Below are positions 19,817 to 28,740 of a DNA stretch of 64,000 nucleotides, piece by piece. The position numbers and the translations under genes are program-made. Each line of letters begins with the position of its first letter. Position 1 is the stretch's first letter. Source of the DNA: Halomonas sp. SpR1 (lineage in GTDB: Bacteria > Pseudomonadota > Gammaproteobacteria > Pseudomonadales > Halomonadaceae); contig NZ_JAUAMB010000006.1 of NCBI RefSeq assembly GCF_031010175.1, forward strand, positions 1 to 64,000, in the 5' to 3' direction. The notes below the pieces were generated by a model. The model was not told the DNA's origin and did no database searches. It saw only the letters and a program-made list of their open reading frames with translations.

Positions 19817-22492
19817 TCAAACCCCCAGCACCTCAATCAAACGTTCGCGCAGCTGCTGCTGGCGCTCGGGGTCGGTGAGCGGTTCGCCTGCCTTGGTGGT
19901 GATGAAAAAGACGTCCTCTACCCGCTCGCCGAGGGTGGCGATTTTTGCCGCGGAGAGGGAGATATCCTGCTCCATAAAGATGCGTCCTACCCGGGCCAGC
20001 AGGCCGGGGCGGTCAGGAGCCGTGAGTTCCAGCAGAGTGCGCTCATTGGCTGGATCCTGCTCAATCAGCACCTCTGTGGGCACCTTGAAATGCTTGAGCT
20101 GGCGTGGCGTATGGCGCGTGACGATATTGGGGTAGTCGTCCGGGTCATCGAGCTCTTCGACCAAATGCTGACGCATTTCCTCGATATGGCCCGGGTCACG
20201 GATGGGCTGACCGTGGCTGTCGAGAACGATAAAGGTGTTAAGCGTCCAGTCGTTGTGGGAGGTGGCGATGCGCGCATCGTGAATTGAGAGCCCCAGCTGC
20301 TCCATGGCAGCGGCGGTGGCGGCGAACAGATCATCCACCGAACGGGTATGGATAAACACCTTGGTGCCACCTTCGGCCATATCGGCGGTGGGCGCGCTGA
20401 TCAGCACCAGCGGCAGCGGCGACTGGTTGTGATTCAGTATGCCCTGGGTCTGCCAGACGATTTCGCTGGGCGCGTACTGCAGGAAGTAATCCTCCCCTAG
20501 CGATTCCCAAAGATGATCAATCTGCTCACGATTAACGCCTATGGTTTGCAGCAGCGAGCGTGCTTCGGTGCGCGTCTCCCGCACCCAGTCGTCGCGGTCG
20601 GGCGGATTATTCAGGCCGCGGCGCAGGGCACGCTTGGTCTCCGCATGCAACTGGCGCAACAGCGATGCCCGCCAGCCGTTCCACAGCGTCGGGTTGGTGG
20701 CATTGATATCGGCGACGGTGAGCACGTACAGATAGTCCAGGCGGGTTTCGTTACGCACGATCAAGGCGAAATCGCGAATCACGTCGGGGTCGCTGATATC
20801 GCGTTTTTGCGCGGTCATCGACATCAATAGATGGTGCTCAACCAGCCAGCTGACCAAGTTGGTATCGTGCACCGAGACATTATGACGCCGACAGAACTGC
20901 TCAACGTCCCGGGCGCCGATTTCCGAGTGGTCGCCGCCGCGGCCCTTGCCGATATCGTGAAATAGCCCGGCGATCCACAGCAGATCCAGCTTGGGCAGTT
21001 GCTGCATGAGCGCCGCCGCCACCGGGAAGTCGCCTTTGGCTTCCGGTTTGCGGAAGCCGTGCAGAAACTTCAGCAGCCGCAGGGTGTGGGCATCGACGGT
21101 GTAGATATGAAAAAGGTCGTGCTGCATCAGCCCGACAGCACGGCCAAATTCGGGCAGGTACTTGCCCAGAATGCCGTAGCGGTTCATGCGGCGCAGCTGG
21201 CGCGGTACGTTGCCAGGGGCGCGCATAATGGCCATAAATAGCCGCTGGTGGCGCGGGTCTTCCCGGTAATGGTCGTCGATCTGGTGGCGATGATCACGAA
21301 TTAGCCGGATGGTATCCGCACGCACCCCCTCAATTTCCGGGTGCTTGGCCATGAGCAGGAAGAGTTCGAGCATAGCCGCTGGCCGCTCGCGAAACAGGCT
21401 GCGCGAACGTACCTGGATATAGCCGCCCTTGGTCTCGAAACGTTCGTTGAGCTTAACGGTCTCCAGCGCCTCTTTGCCGCGCAGGATCACTTCGTCGAAA
21501 TGTTGCAGCAGCATATCGTTGAGGCCCGCCAGCGCGGTGACATGGCGGTAGTAGCGCTTCATAAACTGTTCAACCGCCAGACGTTCCGGCGTATCGCGGA
21601 AGCCAAACATCTCGGCGATGGTGCGCTGGTGGTCAAACAGCAGGCGGTCTTCGGCGCGGTCGGTGAGCATATGCAGGGCATAGCGTACCTGCCATAAAAA
21701 CGCCTGACCCTGGCTTAAAATGCGCAGCTCGGCATCGTTCATAAAGCCGTTGGCGACGATGTCGGTGTACTGTTCGGTACCGAAGTGGCGCTTGGCCACC
21801 CAGCCGATCATCTGGATATCGCGCAGTCCGCCGGGAGAGCTTTTGAGATTCGGCTCCAGGTGGTACTCGGAGTTGTTGTAGCGGTAGTGGCGGGAGATCT
21901 GCTCCTGCCACTTGGCTTCAAAGAAACGGTCGGCGGGCCAAATGTGCTCGGCGCTGAGGCGTTCGCGCATGGCTTCGCGCAGGCTTTCGGGCCCGGCGAT
22001 CAAGCGTGATTCGAGCAGGTTGGTAATCACCGTGACATCCGCTTCGGCTTCACGCTCGCAGTCGCTGAGCGAACGCACGCTATGGCCAATCTCGAGGCCA
22101 ATATCCCACAAAAAGGTGATAAAGGCGGTGAGTGGTTCGCGGTAGGGCGTGTCGTCGTCCTGCTCTAGCAGTAGCAGCAGGTCGATGTCCGAGTGGGGGT
22201 GTAGCTCGCCACGGCCATAGCCACCCACCGCTACCAGGGCAATGCCATCATCGGGCCATTCGTGCTGTTCCCAGGCAATCGCCAGCAACTGATCCAGGTA
22301 CCAGGCGCGACCACGCACAAGGTCGCGAATATCTGCACCGGCGCGAAACTGTTCGTCTAGCCGGGTTTGCAGCTCACGCAGTGCGGCTTTAAAGGGCGCC
22401 ACCGGGGAGCGCGAGCCGGCAAGCTCGGTGCGGAAAAGATCCAGGTCGTAGAGCGTGGTGTCCGGTTCAAACCGGTGGTGGTGAAGGAGCAT
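19817..22492 (-). CDS. glnD: GlnD, PII uridylyltransferase/uridylyl-removing enzyme
   Basis: GlnD senses glutamine and modifies PII proteins to control nitrogen assimilation. The 891-residue protein has all four regions: the nucleotidyltransferase GGYGRGELHPHSDIDLLLL (about 89-107), a long helical linker, the HD hydrolase domain with FHDIGKGRGGDHSEIG (about 515-530), and two C-terminal ACT domains (about 705-890) that bind glutamine. Its ATG overlaps the map stop by one base (TGATG), and it lies upstream of dapC, the same order as in Pseudomonas. Confidence 0.96.
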   Translation of the reverse strand: MLLHHHRFEPDTTLYDLDLFRTELAGSRSPVAPFKAALRELQTRLDEQFRAGADIRDLVRGRAWYLDQLLAIAWEQHEWPDDGIALVAVGGYGRGELHPHSDIDLLLLLEQDDDTPYREPLTAFITFLWDIGLEIGHSVRSLSDCEREAEADVTVITNLLESRLIAGPESLREAMRERLSAEHIWPADRFFEAKWQEQISRHYRYNNSEYHLEPNLKSSPGGLRDIQMIGWVAKRHFGTEQYTDIVANGFMNDAELRILSQGQAFLWQVRYALHMLTDRAEDRLLFDHQRTIAEMFGFRDTPERLAVEQFMKRYYRHVTALAGLNDMLLQHFDEVILRGKEALETVKLNERFETKGGYIQVRSRSLFRERPAAMLELFLLMAKHPEIEGVRADTIRLIRDHRHQIDDHYREDPRHQRLFMAIMRAPGNVPRQLRRMNRYGILGKYLPEFGRAVGLMQHDLFHIYTVDAHTLRLLKFLHGFRKPEAKGDFPVAAALMQQLPKLDLLWIAGLFHDIGKGRGGDHSEIGARDVEQFCRRHNVSVHDTNLVSWLVEHHLLMSMTAQKRDISDPDVIRDFALIVRNETRLDYLYVLTVADINATNPTLWNGWRASLLRQLHAETKRALRRGLNNPPDRDDWVRETRTEARSLLQTIGVNREQIDHLWESLGEDYFLQYAPSEIVWQTQGILNHNQSPLPLVLISAPTADMAEGGTKVFIHTRSVDDLFAATAAAMEQLGLSIHDARIATSHNDWTLNTFIVLDSHGQPIRDPGHIEEMRQHLVEELDDPDDYPNIVTRHTPRQLKHFKVPTEVLIEQDPANERTLLELTAPDRPGLLARVGRIFMEQDISLSAAKIATLGERVEDVFFITTKAGEPLTDPERQQQLRERLIEVLGV

Positions 22493-23283
22493 CAGTTGGT
22501 CAGAAAGCTGAAGTCTTCATCGCCGCGCGCGGTCAGCACTTCGACGCCACTCTCGGTAACCAGCAGCGTGTGCTCCCACTGGGCGGAGAGGCTGCGGTCT
22601 TTGGTGACGGCGGTCCAGCCGTCGCGCAGCACTTTGGTTTTATAGCCGCCGACGTTAATCATCGGTTCGATGGTAAAGCACATCCCTGCGGCGAGTTTGA
22701 TATCGGCATCCGGTGCGTAGCCGTCGTAGTGCAAAAACTGAGGCTCTTCGTGAAAATCGGCGCCGATGCCGTGGCCGCAGAAGTCGCGCACTACGGAGTA
22801 GCCGTGCTCTTCAGCGTGTTTTTGAATGACTCTAGCCAGTTCAGAAAGGCGCACGCCAGGTTTGACCAGTTCAATGCTTTTATACAAGCACTCCTGGGTG
22901 ATTCGGCACAGCCGTTCGCCCTGGATCGTCTCACCGACCACGAACATCACGCTGGAGTCGCCGTGGTAGCCGTCGGTGGTCTTAACGGTGATATCCAGGT
23001 TCATGATATCGCCATTTTTAAGCTTCTTGGCGTCGTCGGGGATGCCGTGGCACACCACATGGTTGATCGACGTGCAGGTCGCTTTGGGGAAGCCGTGGTA
23101 GTTCAGCGGTGCCGGGGCTGAGCCCAGTTCGTTAACAATATACTCATGACAGAGACGGTCGATTTCACCCGTGCTGATGCCCGCTTGAATATGGGGGGTG
23201 ATCATTTCGATCACGCTAGCCGCTTGGCGCCCGGCTTCGCGCATGTATTCGATTTCAGAAGGCGTCTTGATAGGAACGTTCAT
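22492..23283 (-). CDS. map: Methionine aminopeptidase, type I
   Basis: Map removes the initiator methionine from nascent proteins. From the ATG at 23283 it has 263 residues, like E. coli Map (264), and begins MNVPIKTPSEIEYMREAGR. The metal and catalytic residues are in CHGIPDD (His), LDITVKTTDGYHGDSS (two Asp), GHGIGADFHEEP (His), IEPMINVG (Glu) and WEHTLLV (Glu). The frame stays open upstream to 23487, but those 68 residues are not family sequence and occupy the promoter region shared with rpsB. It is divergent from rpsB, as is usual. Confidence 0.96.
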   Translation of the reverse strand: MNVPIKTPSEIEYMREAGRQAASVIEMITPHIQAGISTGEIDRLCHEYIVNELGSAPAPLNYHGFPKATCTSINHVVCHGIPDDAKKLKNGDIMNLDITVKTTDGYHGDSSVMFVVGETIQGERLCRITQECLYKSIELVKPGVRLSELARVIQKHAEEHGYSVVRDFCGHGIGADFHEEPQFLHYDGYAPDADIKLAAGMCFTIEPMINVGGYKTKVLRDGWTAVTKDRSLSAQWEHTLLVTESGVEVLTARGDEDFSFLTN

Positions 23284-23352
23284 GAATGCTCGATATGAAT
23301 GCAAAATGGAAAATTGAATGGCGCAATTTAAGACCGTCAAACGGAGTGCGAC

Positions 23353-23381
23353 TTCATCTTGGCAATGATCTATGGTATAAA
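23353..23381 (+). promoter_or_regulatory. Extended -10 promoter for rpsB
   Basis: TATAAA (23376-23381) is preceded by TGG, forming an extended -10. A weak -35, TTCATC (23353-23358), lies 17 bp upstream. The same TGGTATAAAG string is found upstream of rpmB. The 335-bp gap between map and rpsB otherwise holds a long rpsB leader of roughly 230 nt. Confidence 0.55.
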
Positions 23382-23389
23382 GCCGCGCG

Positions 23390-23618
23390 CTTTCCTGCAA
23401 TCGTGATTCCGAGCTTCTTTGTTGGCTGGGTAGCACGCTGAAGGGCGGGGCGATGAATCTGTAGTGTGCCACTAAGGGGCGCACCACTTAACTACTAAGC
23501 CTTAAAAACACACATGCACCGGCACATGGTCCCGGGTGCCGCTGGCAGCGTTTTACGCCGTCAACGGTCGGATCCATGGGGTGCGTGGAGGCCTAACCCG
23601 AGTTTTAGGAGTTTTACC
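23390..23618 (+). other. Long rpsB leader, candidate S2 autoregulatory region
   Basis: About 230 nt separate the promoter candidate from the rpsB ATG. Gammaproteobacterial rpsB mRNAs are known to have a leader through which S2 represses rpsB-tsf expression. The segment has short GC-rich inverted matches such as GGCAC with GTGCC (about 23521-23543) but I could not derive a convincing fold by eye. The function is assigned from family knowledge and position only. Confidence 0.35.
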
Positions 23619-24368
23619 ATGTCTCACGTTAATATGCGTGACCTGCTTAAAGCAGGCGCTCACTTTGGTCACCAGACCAAGTACTGGAACCCGAAGATGA
23701 GCAAGTTTATCTTCGGCGCGCGCAACAAGATTCACATCATCAACCTTGAGCACACCCTTCCGGCGCTGAACGAAGCGATCGATGTGGTCGAGAAGATGGC
23801 GGCATCCAACAACAAGATTTTGTTTGTTGGCACCAAGCGTAGCGCTAGCAAGGTAATTAAAGAAGAAGCTAACCGTGCGGGCCAGCCGTTCGTCAACCAT
23901 CGCTGGTTGGGCGGCATGTTGACTAACTTCAAGACTATCCGTCAGTCCATCAAGCGTCTGCGTGATCTTGAAACCATGCGCGAAGACGGCACGTTCGAGA
24001 AGCTGACCAAGAAAGAAGTCTTGATGGCCACTCGCGAGCAGGACAAGCTTGAGCGTTCTATCGGCGGTATCAAGAACATGGGCGGCCTACCGGACGCACT
24101 GTTCGTGATCGACGTTGACCATGAGCGTATCGCGATCAACGAAGCCAACAAGCTGGGCATCCCGGTTATCGGCGTGGTGGATACTAACTCCAACCCCGAT
24201 GGCGTTGACTATGTAATTCCTGGCAACGATGACTCTATCCGCGCTATCCAGATCTACGTAAAAGCGATTGCGGATGCGTGTGGTCGTGCCAAAGAAGCCA
24301 ACGCTGAAGAGTTCGTTGAAGTGACCGAAGAGGCCGCTGCAGCTGAAGACAATACTGCCGCTGAGTAA
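23619..24368 (+). CDS. rpsB: Ribosomal protein S2
   Basis: S2 is a 249-residue small-subunit protein needed for S1 binding. It starts [19 protein letters not shown] and contains the S2 signatures [16 protein letters not shown] and [15 protein letters not shown]. The acidic Ala/Glu-rich tail is longer than in E. coli. The ATG at 23619 has AGGAG at about 23607-23611, and the open frame upstream of it is leader, not protein. It is followed by an attenuating terminator, then tsf, the standard operon. Confidence 0.97.
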   Translation: MSHVNMRDLLKAGAHFGHQTKYWNPKMSKFIFGARNKIHIINLEHTLPALNEAIDVVEKMAASNNKILFVGTKRSASKVIKEEANRAGQPFVNHRWLGGMLTNFKTIRQSIKRLRDLETMREDGTFEKLTKKEVLMATREQDKLERSIGGIKNMGGLPDALFVIDVDHERIAINEANKLGIPVIGVVDTNSNPDGVDYVIPGNDDSIRAIQIYVKAIADACGRAKEANAEEFVEVTEEAAAAEDNTAAE

Positions 24369-24411
24369 GTGCAGCAGTAGGTGCGGTGAGAAAGTGAGCC
24401 GCATCGTGATG

Positions 24412-24433
24412 AAGGGGGCTATGCCCCCTTTTT
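24412..24433 (+). terminator. Intrinsic terminator/attenuator between rpsB and tsf
   Basis: AAGGGGGC pairs with GCCCCCTT around the loop TAT and is followed by a run of T. A partial terminator at this place is typical of the rpsB-tsf operon and would set the S2 to EF-Ts ratio. Confidence 0.85.
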
Positions 24434-24443
24434 CCCGCTAGAG

Positions 24444-24499
24444 GTTTCTAGCTGTAGGTTGTTAACTGTAAGTTCTTAACTTTAAGTTATTAACTACAG
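24444..24499 (+). repeat. 14-bp tandem repeats, four copies, in the rpsB-tsf gap
   Basis: GTTGTTAACTGTAA, GTTCTTAACTTTAA and GTTATTAACTACAG are head-to-tail, preceded by a weaker copy GTTTCTAGCTGTAG. The conserved core is TTAACT. The array starts directly after the terminator. The rest of the gap to tsf has an inverted repeat CATGAT-N8-ATCATG (24580-24599) and a possible -10 TATACT (24602-24607). Confidence 0.85.
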
Positions 24500-24654
24500 A
24501 GAAAGCACCTAGACGGGACGAATTTGCCGGCTGTTGAATGCCGGCTCCGCAATGCAGAGAGACATAGGGCAGCGTGATACATGATGGTCATTTATCATGC
24601 CTATACTCTGTGTTGCGTCTAACTCTCATAGAACCATTTCAGAGGTGAATTCTC

Positions 24655-25524
24655 ATGGCAGCTATCAGCGCCTCTCAGGTCAAGGAACTTCGCGAACGTA
24701 CCGGTCTCGGCATGATGGAGTGTAAAAAAGCACTCACCGAAACCGACGGTGATATCGAAGTTGCGATTGAAAACCTGCGCAAAAGCTCCGGTCTAAAAGC
24801 GGCGAAGAAAGCCGATCGTATTGCCGCCGAAGGTGTAGTGGTTACGCGTGTAGCGGAAGATGGCAGCTACGGCGTAATGGTTGAAATCAACTCCGAGACC
24901 GACTTTGTCGCTCGTGATGACAACTTCATCGCCTTTGCCGACAAAATCGCCGCGGCTTTCTTTACTGCCAAAAGTGAAGATGTCGCTGCCGTTATGGCAG
25001 GCGAGCTGGAAACTGCCCGCGAGCAGTTGGTTCAGAAAATCGGTGAGAACATCGGTGTACGTCGTGCCATCGTCGTGAACGCTGCTGACGGTGGACTGGT
25101 AGGCGAATACGTCCACGGTGGCCGCATTGGTGTTCTGACCGTGCTGAAAGGCGGTACTTCGGAAGTCGCAAAAGACGTTGCGATGCACGTTGCAGCCATT
25201 AACCCTGCGGTTGCGCATCCTGCCGATATGCCCCAAGAACAGTTGGATCAGGAAAAAGCGATTATTCTGGCACAGCCGGATATGGCCGGTAAGCCGGAGC
25301 AAATCGCTGAGAAAATGGTTCAGGGCCGCTTGAAAAAGTACCTGGCAGAAAACAGCCTGACCGAGCAGCCGTTTGTTAAAGATCCCAACCAGACGGTGGC
25401 TGAGTACGTCAAAGCGGCGGGTGGCGAAGTGGTTGGCTTTACGCGCTTTGAAGTTGGCGAAGGTATCGAGAAAGAAGAAGTCGACTTTGCTAAAGAAGTT
25501 ATGGAACAGGCTGGCCGTCGCTGA
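24655..25524 (+). CDS. tsf: Elongation factor Ts
   Basis: EF-Ts is the nucleotide exchange factor for EF-Tu. The 289-residue protein starts [27 protein letters not shown], broken by no gaps relative to the family, and includes the TDFV motif ([12 protein letters not shown], about 79-90) that contacts EF-Tu. The C-terminal core and [13 protein letters not shown] end are standard. The ATG at 24655 has AGAGGTGA about eight bases upstream. It is second in the rpsB-tsf unit but probably also has its own promoter. Confidence 0.97.
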   Translation: MAAISASQVKELRERTGLGMMECKKALTETDGDIEVAIENLRKSSGLKAAKKADRIAAEGVVVTRVAEDGSYGVMVEINSETDFVARDDNFIAFADKIAAAFFTAKSEDVAAVMAGELETAREQLVQKIGENIGVRRAIVVNAADGGLVGEYVHGGRIGVLTVLKGGTSEVAKDVAMHVAAINPAVAHPADMPQEQLDQEKAIILAQPDMAGKPEQIAEKMVQGRLKKYLAENSLTEQPFVKDPNQTVAEYVKAAGGEVVGFTRFEVGEGIEKEEVDFAKEVMEQAGRR

Positions 25525-25548
25525 GGTCAGAGGTTTCAGAAAGAAGAT

Positions 25549-25570
25549 GGCGTGCGCGGGAGCGCACGCC
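25549..25570 (+). other. Perfect 9-bp GC hairpin after tsf
   Basis: GGCGTGCGC and GCGCACGCC flank the loop GGGA. The stem is very stable but is not followed by a T-run, so it may stabilise the tsf 3' end or act as a weak terminator. Confidence 0.6.
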
Positions 25571-25604
25571 TTCGCGTATCCGGCCCCTGTATAAATAATG
25601 CTAG

Positions 25605-25610
25605 TATAAT
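25605..25610 (+). promoter_or_regulatory. Candidate -10 element of a pyrH promoter
   Basis: A consensus TATAAT occurs 90 bp upstream of pyrH, with an overlapping alternative TATAAA at 25590-25595. No good -35 is present at 16-18 bp from either. Immediately downstream, CTGGTTTATACA and CTGGTTTTATACC form a 12-13 bp tandem duplication (25625-25649). Confidence 0.4.
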
Positions 25611-25699
25611 CGGCCCTAATATAGCTGGTTTATACACTGGTTTTATACCAAGGGACTGCCCCGCCTGCCTGTTTACAGGTTTGCCTCAGGAGAGATGCC

Positions 25700-26473
25700 A
25701 TGTCGAGTGATGTTCAAGAGCCTACCCCCCATGTAGCACCCAGCAAAGCCCCGGGCACCAAGTCAAAATACAAACGTATTTTGCTCAAGCTGTCTGGCGA
25801 AGCGTTAATGGGGGAGCACGATTTTGGTATTGATCCTAAGGTACTTGACCGCATGGCGCTGGAAATCGGCCAGCTCGTCGGTATTGGGGTGCAAATAGGC
25901 ATCGTGATTGGTGGTGGTAATCTTTTCCGCGGGGCGGCGCTTAATGAGGCTGGCATGGATCGTGTCACCGGTGACCATATGGGCATGCTGGCCACCGTGA
26001 TGAATGCACTCGCCATGCGTGACGCGTTGGAGCGCTCCAATATCCGCTCGCGAGTGATGTCGGCCATCCCCATGAGCGGCGTAGTAGAGCACTATGACCG
26101 GCGTACCGCCATTCGCTATTTAACCTCAGGGGACGTAGTGCTGTTCTCTGCAGGGACAGGTAACCCCTTCTTCACTACCGATTCGGCTGCCTGTTTACGC
26201 GGTATTGAGGTGGACGCCGATGTCGTGATCAAAGCGACCAAAGTCGATGGCGTCTACAATAAAGACCCGGTAAAACATTCGGATGCAGTGAAGTACGACC
26301 AGCTCTCTTATGATGACGCCCTGGATCAAAAGTTGGGTGTTATGGATTTGACCGCAATCTGCCTGGTACGTGACCATAATATGCCGGTGCGGGTATTTGA
26401 TATGAATAAGCCTGGTGCCCTACTGAATATGGTGGTAGGGGGCAAGGAAGGCACGCTGATATACAGAGGGTAA
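25700..26473 (+). CDS. pyrH: UMP kinase
   Basis: PyrH phosphorylates UMP to UDP and is the hexameric bacterial amino-acid-kinase-fold type. The 257-residue protein has about 15 extra Pro/Ala/Lys-rich N-terminal residues before [15 protein letters not shown]. It then shows the glycine-rich [11 protein letters not shown] (about 72-82), GVVEHYDRR and [16 protein letters not shown] motifs. The ATG at 25700 has CAGGAGAG at 25687-25694. The order tsf-pyrH-frr-uppS is conserved in proteobacteria. Confidence 0.97.
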   Translation: MSSDVQEPTPHVAPSKAPGTKSKYKRILLKLSGEALMGEHDFGIDPKVLDRMALEIGQLVGIGVQIGIVIGGGNLFRGAALNEAGMDRVTGDHMGMLATVMNALAMRDALERSNIRSRVMSAIPMSGVVEHYDRRTAIRYLTSGDVVLFSAGTGNPFFTTDSAACLRGIEVDADVVIKATKVDGVYNKDPVKHSDAVKYDQLSYDDALDQKLGVMDLTAICLVRDHNMPVRVFDMNKPGALLNMVVGGKEGTLIYRG

Positions 26474-26477
26474 TGAC

Positions 26478-27035
26478 GTGATCAACGATATTAAGAAAGA
26501 TGCCGAATCGCGCATGAAGAAAAGCGTTGAGGCGCTGCATAGCAACTTCAATAAAATTCGTACCGGTCGTGCTCATCCGAGCATTTTAGACGCGGTTACT
26601 GTGGACTATTACGGTAGCCAGGTACCGCTTAGCCAAGTGGCATCAGTCAACGTTGAGGACGCCCGCACGCTGACGATTGCACCCTGGGAGCAGGGTATGG
26701 TGCAGAAGATCGAAAAAGCCATCATGACCTCTGATCTGGGTTTGAACCCGGCCAGTGCAGGCAATGTGATCCGAGTGCCAATGCCCATGCTCACCGAAGA
26801 GACCCGCAAAGGCTACATCAAACAGGCGCGCAGCGAAGCTGAAAACGCCCGCGTGGCCGTGCGTAACGTACGCCGCGACGCAAACGGTGATTTCAAGTCG
26901 TTGCTAAAAGATAAAGAGATCACCGAAGACGATCAGCGTGAAGGCGAAGACGCGATTCAAAAGCTGACCGACAAGTATATTGCTGAGATCGATAAGGCGC
27001 TGACTGCAAAAGAGCAGGATCTCATGCAGGTATAA
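26478..27035 (+). CDS. frr: Ribosome recycling factor
   Basis: Frr splits post-termination ribosomes together with EF-G. It has 185 residues as in E. coli and the typical elements [12 protein letters not shown] (about 23-34), [10 protein letters not shown] and the C-terminal KELTDKYI-like helix. It starts at a GTG at 26478, with GAGGG seven bases upstream, four bases after the pyrH stop. Confidence 0.97.
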   Translation: MINDIKKDAESRMKKSVEALHSNFNKIRTGRAHPSILDAVTVDYYGSQVPLSQVASVNVEDARTLTIAPWEQGMVQKIEKAIMTSDLGLNPASAGNVIRVPMPMLTEETRKGYIKQARSEAENARVAVRNVRRDANGDFKSLLKDKEITEDDQREGEDAIQKLTDKYIAEIDKALTAKEQDLMQV

Positions 27036-27055
27036 ACCTGTGCTTTATTCAGCCG

Positions 27056-27079
27056 CGGGCAGCTTAGGCTGCCCGTTTT
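27056..27079 (+). terminator. Intrinsic terminator after frr
   Basis: CGGGCAGC pairs with GCTGCCCG around TTAG, followed by TTTT. The operon continues at uppS 50 bp downstream, so this may be partial. Confidence 0.8.
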
Positions 27080-27128
27080 GCCACACTCTGGCTGGTTTTT
27101 TTATGACTGATCTTTGGTGCGAGAACCC

Positions 27129-27917
27129 ATGACGTCTCCGCAGCTTCCTGAAAAACAGCCGGACGATGCCAGTGCGTCTTCTCTGGCCGGGGAAGCCCCG
27201 CCGTCTCACGTTGCCATCATTATGGATGGCAATAACCGCTGGGCGCGCGCGCGCGGACTTTCGGGGGTGCGTGGGCACCGAGCCGGAGTGGAAACCGTCC
27301 GTGCGGTGATTCAGCGGGCTGCCGAGCGAGAGGTGCAAACACTTAGCCTGTTTGCTTTCTCCAGTGAAAACTGGAAGCGCCCAGCCGCAGAGGTTAACGC
27401 CTTGATGGAGCTGTTTTTGATGGCGCTAAAGCGTGAAGTCAAAAAGCTCAACGAGCGTAATGTGCGCCTCTCGATCATTGGTGAACAGCGGGGCTTCTCC
27501 CACGCCATCCAGAAGCATATTCAGCGTGCTGAAGCGTTAACCGCAGGTAACACGGGTATGCACTTGGTGATTGCCGCCAACTATGGGGGGCAGTGGGACA
27601 TAGCGCGTGCGGCGCGTGTACTAGCCGAACAGGTGGCGGCTGGGGAGTTATCGCCTGAGGAGATTGACGAGGCGTGCTTTGATACCGCGATGGGGGTTGA
27701 TGACGTGCCGCCGGTTGATTTGTGTATACGTACCAGCGGTGAGCAGCGGTTATCCAACTTTATGCTTTGGCAGTTGGCTTATGCCGAGCTGCACTTTTCT
27801 CCGCTGCTATGGCCCGACTTCGGTGCGGATGCGTTTGACGCGGCATTAAACGACTTCTGTCAGCGCCGTCGTCGCTTTGGCATGACGGACGAACAAATAG
27901 AGGCGCAGGGTGCTTAA
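27129..27917 (+). CDS. uppS: Undecaprenyl diphosphate synthase
   Basis: UppS makes the C55 lipid carrier for peptidoglycan and O-antigen by cis-condensation of isopentenyl diphosphate. From the ATG at 27129 it has 262 residues. The catalytic Asp is in HVAIIMDGNNRWA (D33), followed by GHRAG, FAFSSENWKR, and the C-terminal DLCIRTSGEQRLSNF. An in-frame TTG at 27114 and GTG at 27117 are possible but less likely starts. It overlaps cdsA by eight bases. Confidence 0.96.
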   Translation: MTSPQLPEKQPDDASASSLAGEAPPSHVAIIMDGNNRWARARGLSGVRGHRAGVETVRAVIQRAAEREVQTLSLFAFSSENWKRPAAEVNALMELFLMALKREVKKLNERNVRLSIIGEQRGFSHAIQKHIQRAEALTAGNTGMHLVIAANYGGQWDIARAARVLAEQVAAGELSPEEIDEACFDTAMGVDDVPPVDLCIRTSGEQRLSNFMLWQLAYAELHFSPLLWPDFGADAFDAALNDFCQRRRRFGMTDEQIEAQGA

Positions 27918-28740
27918 ACAGCGGATTATCACCGCAGCCTGGCTGGCACCCCTGGTGTTGGTTGGCCTGTTTGGTTTAGACGGCGGCGCATTCGCGCTAT
28001 TTACGGCGTTGATGGTGCTACTCGCCACCTGGGAGTGGGCTAATCTGGCGGGCGTTACCCGCACGGTGCAGCGTGCCCAGCTAGTGGCCGTGATGGCCGT
28101 ACTGATGCTGGCGATGTGGCTGACCGGCGCTGCCACGGCTATATGGCCGCTGTGGCTGGCTGCTGCTGGTTGGCTGGTGAATCTCTACTGGGTAATCCGC
28201 TACCCTACTGCAGGGGCGCAATGGCAGGCTCCCGCTCGGCGCTTGGCGATGGGGTTGTGGGTGCTGTTGCCCTGCTGGGTGGGATTTAACGTTCTGCGCG
28301 ACATTGGTATGGCTTGGCTGCTGTTTGTGCTGTTGCTGGTGTGGTGCGCGGATATTGGCGCCTACTTTGTCGGACGGAATTGGGGTAAGCGCAAATTGGC
28401 GCCCCACGTGAGTCCTGGCAAATCGTGGGAGGGCGTATTCGGTGGCTTGGCGGCGACTGCTATCCTGGCCATCCTTTTCGCGCTGTGGCTGCAGTTGGGC
28501 CTGGCTGGCAGCATTACCCTGATACTCATCACCGCTGTGGTCACCTTGGCCTCAGTGCTAGGGGATCTACTGGAAAGTATGCTCAAGCGCCACCGTAACA
28601 TCAAAGATTCAAGCCAGTTGCTCCCCGGCCACGGTGGGGTGATGGATCGCATTGATAGTCTCACCGCTGCGATTCCGCTATTTGCGCTGTTCTATGTGGA
28701 AGTCCTTGTTGAGGTGTTTGCTCAGGTACCGCCACTATGA
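27910..28740 (+). CDS. cdsA: Phosphatidate cytidylyltransferase
   Basis: CdsA forms CDP-diacylglycerol, the branch point of phospholipid synthesis. This is a 276-residue polytopic protein with about eight hydrophobic segments spread over residues 7-270. The family signature near the C-terminus is present ([11 protein letters not shown] followed by [12 protein letters not shown]). The start is a GTG at 27910 inside the uppS 3' end, and its stop overlaps the dxr ATG (ATGA), indicating coupled translation. Confidence 0.95.
   Translation: MLKQRIITAAWLAPLVLVGLFGLDGGAFALFTALMVLLATWEWANLAGVTRTVQRAQLVAVMAVLMLAMWLTGAATAIWPLWLAAAGWLVNLYWVIRYPTAGAQWQAPARRLAMGLWVLLPCWVGFNVLRDIGMAWLLFVLLLVWCADIGAYFVGRNWGKRKLAPHVSPGKSWEGVFGGLAATAILAILFALWLQLGLAGSITLILITAVVTLASVLGDLLESMLKRHRNIKDSSQLLPGHGGVMDRIDSLTAAIPLFALFYVEVLVEVFAQVPPL

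Noticed and set aside
24444-24499. 14-bp repeats as a CRISPR array
   Set aside because: Copies are directly adjacent with no spacers and no cas genes are present.
25549-25570. Hairpin after tsf as a standard intrinsic terminator
   Set aside because: The stem is perfect but it is followed by TTCGCG and no T-run, so it is listed only as a hairpin.
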